A DNA stretch of 64,000 nucleotides from JACTMZ01 sp044359955 (GTDB taxonomy: Bacteria > Verrucomicrobiota > Verrucomicrobiia > Chthoniobacterales > JACTMZ01), in the NCBI GenBank assembly GCA_044359955.1, contig JBIKLF010000001.1, forward strand, positions 248,001 through 312,000, written 5' to 3'. Made by a program: the position numbers and the translations under genes. The notes under the pieces were generated by a model, which made no database searches, was not told the DNA's origin, and was given only the letters and a program-made list of their open reading frames with translations. Position 1 is the first letter of the stretch; the number at the start of each line of letters is the position of its first letter. Of this stretch, positions 60,746 through 64,000 are shown one piece after another.

Positions 60746-62416
60746 TTAAAATTCGGCCCAGACGCGGAAGACGAGCATCGGGCTGCCGGCCGGACGATAA
60801 CTATCAGCTTCGGTCGAACCTTGCGAGATTTGCGGGATTCCGACGTAGACCGCGCCATTGAGCCAGTCCATGACCTTGGCCAGCGCCCCGAAGCCGACGC
60901 TGAGCAGGTTGAAGTTGGTGGTCTGTTCGGGCAACGGGTCATTGATGAAGACGGAACCGGCATCGAGGAAGCCGAGGAGGCGGAATTCATGGCGGTCGTT
61001 TTTCGTCCACCAGCGCAGGAGCGAAGGGGAGCGGACTTCCAACGTGCCGGCGATGGCGCTGTCGCCCACTGCTTGGGACTCGAGGTAGCCGCGCACTGTA
61101 TTGAGGCCGCCGACCGAAAATTGCTCGCTGTCGACCAGGGGGTTGTCCGTGGCCTGGCCCTGCAAGAGGGCTTTGACTTGGAAGTCCTGCCAAAGGTCAT
61201 GCTCGTAGCTGGCCAGCCCGCGGAAATAGAAATAGTTGCCGTTGGCCGCGTAGCGCCGGTTGTCGAACTCCACCTCCCCGCTGCCCATCCCGCGGAAGTG
61301 CCAGTTGAAGGCCCCATCGAATTGGAAGCGGTAATCTTTGCCCATCCAGAAGCCATTGTAGCTGAGCAGGAAAGGGTAATAAGTGACCGGGGAGGAATCG
61401 ATCAACACGTTGTTGAAGGAAAGCGACTGCTCGAAGTTTTTGTAGTCCAACCCGAAGGTGAGGTTGTGGAACATGCCCGCGTGGCGGGTCGGCAACTCGG
61501 CGATGAGGCGTCCGCCGTAAATCTCGCCATTGCCCGCCGAGGCGCTGCCGCCGAGGGTGGACACGTCGCTGTTTTGCCGGATGGCCTGCGCCATGAGGGA
61601 GAGCCACTCCACGCGGGGCACCGGGGCGAGGTAGTAACCGGAGTAGACGAGGGCGTCGTCGGCGTCCTGCGGAGCGACCTGGAATGCCGCGCCGATGGTG
61701 TGGCCGAGTTGCCAGAGATTGTCATAGCGCAAAGAGGCGTCGAGGCGCAACGGCGTGGTATTGGCGCTGTAGCGGTTGTTCAACTCCACGCTGCCGTGGA
61801 GGGGAAAGGAATCTTCCACCACGAGTTCGACATCGACCGAACCGGGCAGAGCTCCGGGTTTGAATTCCGGGGTGACCCGCAGGTCGGCGCGCCGGTTGAG
61901 GCGGATGACGTCCTTCTCCACGTCGCGGAAATTCGGGATGGACCCTTCGGCGAGGGAAGGGGCCAGGCGTTTGATTCTTTCGATGTCGTGGTATTTCGAA
62001 CCGCGGACGGTGAGGCGGCCGACCGGCATTTCTTGGACGCTGAGGATGATGACCCCGGTGGTCGGGTCTTGCGGCGGAATTTCCACGACCACCGTCTGGT
62101 AGCCCGCGCGGTGGTATCTTTGCTCCAGCGCGGCCCGGGCCAATTCGACATCCTCCGCGGTGCGGTCCGGGCCAAGATAAGCGTAGACGGCGTAGTCCAC
62201 TTGGTCGCGTGGCAGGTGGCGCGATCCGATCACGCGGTATTCGCGGATGTGGAAGGAGGGAGGCGGCAGGTCGGAGTCCATGTTTTCGCCCTCCGCGTCC
62301 GTGGTCGGCACGGCCCGCGCGGCCTCGTGGGGCACGGCCCCAAACGCGGTCAAGCCCGCCGCAAAAAGGCAGACGCGAAGAGACACGAAACGTGCCGGTT
62401 TGGCGGGCGAGGGCAT
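60746..62416 (-). CDS. TpsB outer-membrane transporter (ShlB/FhaC/HecB family)
   Basis: 556 residues: a signal peptide (SLRVCLFAAGLTAFGAVPHEAARA), two POTRA domains (FHIREYRVIGSRHLPRDQVD...VVVEIPPQDPTTGVIILSVQE and MPVGRLTVRGSKYHD...IRLNRRADLRVTPEFKPG) and a 16-strand-type barrel. GLNTVRGYLES near residue 410 is the conserved VRGY motif of the L6 loop that enters the pore. The C-terminal strand ends VFRVWAEF. It should export a TpsA; the only TpsA in the window is at 20170. It opens an operon with the ExbB fusion, exbD, tonB, the porin and others, and follows pstB by 92 bp. Confidence 0.92.
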   Translation of the reverse strand: MPSPAKPARFVSLRVCLFAAGLTAFGAVPHEAARAVPTTDAEGENMDSDLPPPSFHIREYRVIGSRHLPRDQVDYAVYAYLGPDRTAEDVELARAALEQRYHRAGYQTVVVEIPPQDPTTGVIILSVQEMPVGRLTVRGSKYHDIERIKRLAPSLAEGSIPNFRDVEKDVIRLNRRADLRVTPEFKPGALPGSVDVELVVEDSFPLHGSVELNNRYSANTTPLRLDASLRYDNLWQLGHTIGAAFQVAPQDADDALVYSGYYLAPVPRVEWLSLMAQAIRQNSDVSTLGGSASAGNGEIYGGRLIAELPTRHAGMFHNLTFGLDYKNFEQSLSFNNVLIDSSPVTYYPFLLSYNGFWMGKDYRFQFDGAFNWHFRGMGSGEVEFDNRRYAANGNYFYFRGLASYEHDLWQDFQVKALLQGQATDNPLVDSEQFSVGGLNTVRGYLESQAVGDSAIAGTLEVRSPSLLRWWTKNDRHEFRLLGFLDAGSVFINDPLPEQTTNFNLLSVGFGALAKVMDWLNGAVYVGIPQISQGSTEADSYRPAGSPMLVFRVWAEF

Positions 62417-62464
62417 GGACCGTGGAGAATAGGCAGGGAAGAGTTCGGGAAGACAGCCGTGGAA

Positions 62465-62482
62465 TGTGAATTTTCCGTCACA
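62465..62482 (-). promoter_or_regulatory. Conserved 18-bp operator-like element, site 7 (tpsB operon)
   Basis: In gene sense TGTGACGGAAAATTCACA, ending 48 bp before the tpsB ATG and inside the pstB-tpsB gap. It gives the TPS/TonB operon its own control region even though it lies directly downstream of pst genes. Confidence 0.6.
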
Positions 62483-62508
62483 TGCGCCGTTTCCGACAGA
62501 GTAACGGG

Positions 62509-63336
62509 TCAGCCGAAACGGCCGGTGATGTAGTCCTCGGTGCGCTTTTCCGAGGGGCTGGTGAAAATTTTCGCCGTGGTGCTGAATTCGACCAGCTTGC
62601 CGAGATAGAAAAAGCCGGTCTGGTCCGAGCAGCGGGTGGCCTGCTGCATGTTGTGGGTCACGATGACAATGGTGAACTCTTTCTTCAACTCGCTGATCAA
62701 TTGTTCGACGCGGGCCGTGGCGATGGGGTCGAGTGCGGAGCAGGGCTCGTCCATGAGCAGAACCTTGGGCCGGTTGGCAATGGCGCGGGCAATGCAGAGG
62801 CGCTGCATTTGTCCGCCGGAAAGCCCGAGGGCACTCTCGTGCAAGCGGTCTTTGACTTCATCCCACAAGGCGGCACCGCGCAGGCTGCGCTCGGCGGCCT
62901 CGTCGAGCAGGGCCCGGTCGCGCAGGCCGCAAATGCGCAGGCTGTAGACCACGTTTTCGTAGATCGACTTGGCGAAGGGGTTCGACCTCTGGAAAACCAT
63001 CCCGACCAATCTGCGCAAGGCGATGACTTCGAGGGCCGGATCCCACAGGCTGCGTCCGGCCAGGGTGATGTCCCCGCTGTGCCGCACGCCGTCGATCAAT
63101 TCGTTCATCCGGTTGAAATTGCGCAGAAGGGTCGTTTTCCCGCATCCGGAAGGTCCGATGAAAGCGGTGACTTGGCGCTCGGGAATATCGAGGGTGACCT
63201 CATGGAGGGCCTGGTTTTTCCCGTAGAAGAAGTTGAAGTCGCGCACCGAGATGATGGGTCTCTCTCCGGGCGTTTCCCCGAGAGGCGAGGTCGCCGCTTG
63301 GGCCGGGCGGGGGAGGGTGGTGGTCGCGTCGGGCAT
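62509..63336 (-). CDS. pstB: Phosphate ABC transporter ATP-binding protein
   Basis: 275 residues with all ABC motifs: Walker A GPSGCGKTT, Q-loop VFQRSNPFAKSIYENVVY (typical PstB QxxNPF), signature LSGGQMQRLCIARA, Walker B VLLMDEPCSALDP and switch His VTHNMQQATR. FFYLGKLVEFSTTAKIFTSP and the TEDYITGRFG end are diagnostic of PstB. It energises phosphate uptake. It is 3 bp after pstA. phoU, the usual next gene, is absent here; tpsB follows instead. Confidence 0.97.
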   Translation of the reverse strand: MPDATTTLPRPAQAATSPLGETPGERPIISVRDFNFFYGKNQALHEVTLDIPERQVTAFIGPSGCGKTTLLRNFNRMNELIDGVRHSGDITLAGRSLWDPALEVIALRRLVGMVFQRSNPFAKSIYENVVYSLRICGLRDRALLDEAAERSLRGAALWDEVKDRLHESALGLSGGQMQRLCIARAIANRPKVLLMDEPCSALDPIATARVEQLISELKKEFTIVIVTHNMQQATRCSDQTGFFYLGKLVEFSTTAKIFTSPSEKRTEDYITGRFG

Positions 63337-63339
63337 AGG

Positions 63340-63999
63340 TCAGTGCTTTTTGCTGAAAACAAGTTGGGCGGTCACGTTGGTCGCGGTGACAAGGAGAACC
63401 AGCACCAGGGAGGCGGTCCAAGCCATTTTCACCTGATATTCGAAGGGCACGATGGAGAAATTGTAAATGAGCACGGCGAGGGAAGCGGTCGGCTCCATGA
63501 GCGAGGACATCCAGTATTGGCTGAAGAGCGCGGTGAAGACGAGCGGCGCGGTTTCGCCGGCCGCGCGGGCCACGGCGAGCATGACTCCGGTCATGATGGC
63601 CGGCATGGCCTCCGGCAGGACGATCCGGCTGATCGTCTGGAAGCGCGTCGCGCCGAGGCCGTAGGAGGCCTCGCGGTAGGCGCGTTGCACGCCGAGGAGG
63701 GCCTGCTCGGAGGTGAGCAGAATGGTCGGCAGCATGAGCACGCCGAGGGCGACACCGCCGGCCAGGGAGGAAAATTTCCCGGTGGCCAGAACGATCGCGG
63801 CGAAGGCGAAGACGCCGCAGATGATCGAGGGGATGCCGGTGAGGAGCTTGGCCGTGAAACGGGTGATGGTGGCCAGGCGGCCGCCCGGTTCGTATTCGCA
63901 AATGTAGATGGCGGCGAGGATGCCGGGCGGTCCGGACAGGGCGAGCCCGATTCCCACCATAAGGAAGGTGCCGACCACCGCGTTGCCGAAGCCGCCGCC
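63340..63999 (-). CDS. pstA: Phosphate ABC transporter permease PstA (5' end outside window)
   Basis: The frame remains open to the right edge (FGNAVVGTFLMVGIGLALSG), so about 220 C-terminal residues are visible. Permease features: five membrane segments, the EAA-like loop EASYGLGATRFQTISRIVLPEAMPAIMTG and the PstA-typical GIPSIICGVFAF and LARAAGETAPLVFTALFSQYW (as VARAAGETAPLVF). It forms the channel with PstC, presumably encoded off-window. It ends QLVFSKKH 3 bp before pstB. Confidence 0.95.
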   Translation of the reverse strand, partial: GGGFGNAVVGTFLMVGIGLALSGPPGILAAIYICEYEPGGRLATITRFTAKLLTGIPSIICGVFAFAAIVLATGKFSSLAGGVALGVLMLPTILLTSEQALLGVQRAYREASYGLGATRFQTISRIVLPEAMPAIMTGVMLAVARAAGETAPLVFTALFSQYWMSSLMEPTASLAVLIYNFSIVPFEYQVKMAWTASLVLVLLVTATNVTAQLVFSKKH

Positions 64000-64000
64000 G

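Noticed and set aside
60746..62416. BamA/TamA rather than TpsB
   Set aside because: Two POTRA domains, a VRGY motif and a ~556-residue length fit FhaC/ShlB; BamA would have five POTRA domains and TamA three. The distinction from other Omp85 members is strong but not absolute.
12751..62482. The 18-bp palindromes as ordinary CRP sites
   Set aside because: CRP sites are TGTGA-N6-TCACA; these have N8 between the same arms in every case, so half-site spacing differs. A Crp/Fnr-family protein with wider spacing remains possible but canonical CRP is not supported.

Overview
The window comes from a GC-rich Gram-negative bacterium, most likely a member of the Verrucomicrobiota. This is inferred from a PEP-CTERM protein with a tri-arginine tail, a DUF2341-LamG-ExbB fusion, very long secreted Asn/Thr/Ser-rich proteins and outer-membrane secretion machinery. 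No rRNA, tRNA or CRISPR array was recognised.

Layout. 1-7.7 kb: the end of a large secreted protein, a 1436-residue beta-helix protein with an internal duplication, a thermonuclease-HhH exonuclease-like protein and glutamate dehydrogenase. 7.7-11.7 kb (minus): exonuclease III, a four-helix-bundle gene bracketed by two arrays of five 9-bp units, NAD-dependent DNA ligase and a VanZ-like protein. 11.9-16.0 kb (minus): a PhoB-like response regulator and an arsenic operon (arsR-acr3-arsC-arsC-DUF6428) whose genes are joined by successive 4-bp overlaps. 16.7-20.0 kb: a membrane TPR protein, then a BrnT/BrnA-type and a HigBA-type toxin-antitoxin pair set in dispersed repeats. 20.1-35.6 kb: a roughly 3.9-kilo-residue two-partner-secretion exoprotein (TpsA, DUF3739-like C-terminus) and two GT-C membrane glycosyltransferases. 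35.9-47.8 kb: a PEP-CTERM protein, a PstS-like secreted protein, a small secreted protein, a Sel1 protein, a 2141-residue protein with about 17 Ig-like repeats (three exact 981-bp periods) and a DPM1-like GT2. 47.8-52.4 kb: a second toxin-antitoxin island with the same modular repeats. 52.4-64 kb (minus): pstA-pstB, then a tightly packed operon tpsB-exbB fusion-exbD-tonB-porin-coiled coil-parvulin, then a paralog of the TPR protein.

How it may fit together. Seven copies of an 18-bp element, TGTGAC-N6-KTCACA with an A-rich centre, lie 33-110 bp upstream of the response regulator, tpsA, the PEP-CTERM/PstS-like pair, the Sel1 protein, the Ig-repeat protein, the second TPR protein and tpsB. Read as an 11-bp direct repeat it resembles a Pho box. 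Together with pstAB directly upstream of tpsB, the PstS-like protein and the PhoB-like regulator, this suggests one phosphate-responsive envelope programme: a giant TPS exoprotein, its TonB/porin/chaperone machinery and other secreted proteins. The regulator's identity is inference.

The accessory landscape is the second notable feature. Intergenic blocks between toxin-antitoxin pairs are built from a few recurring modules, most of them degenerate 7-bp tandem repeats, in partly conserved order and bordered by short inverted motifs that often touch gene 3' ends.
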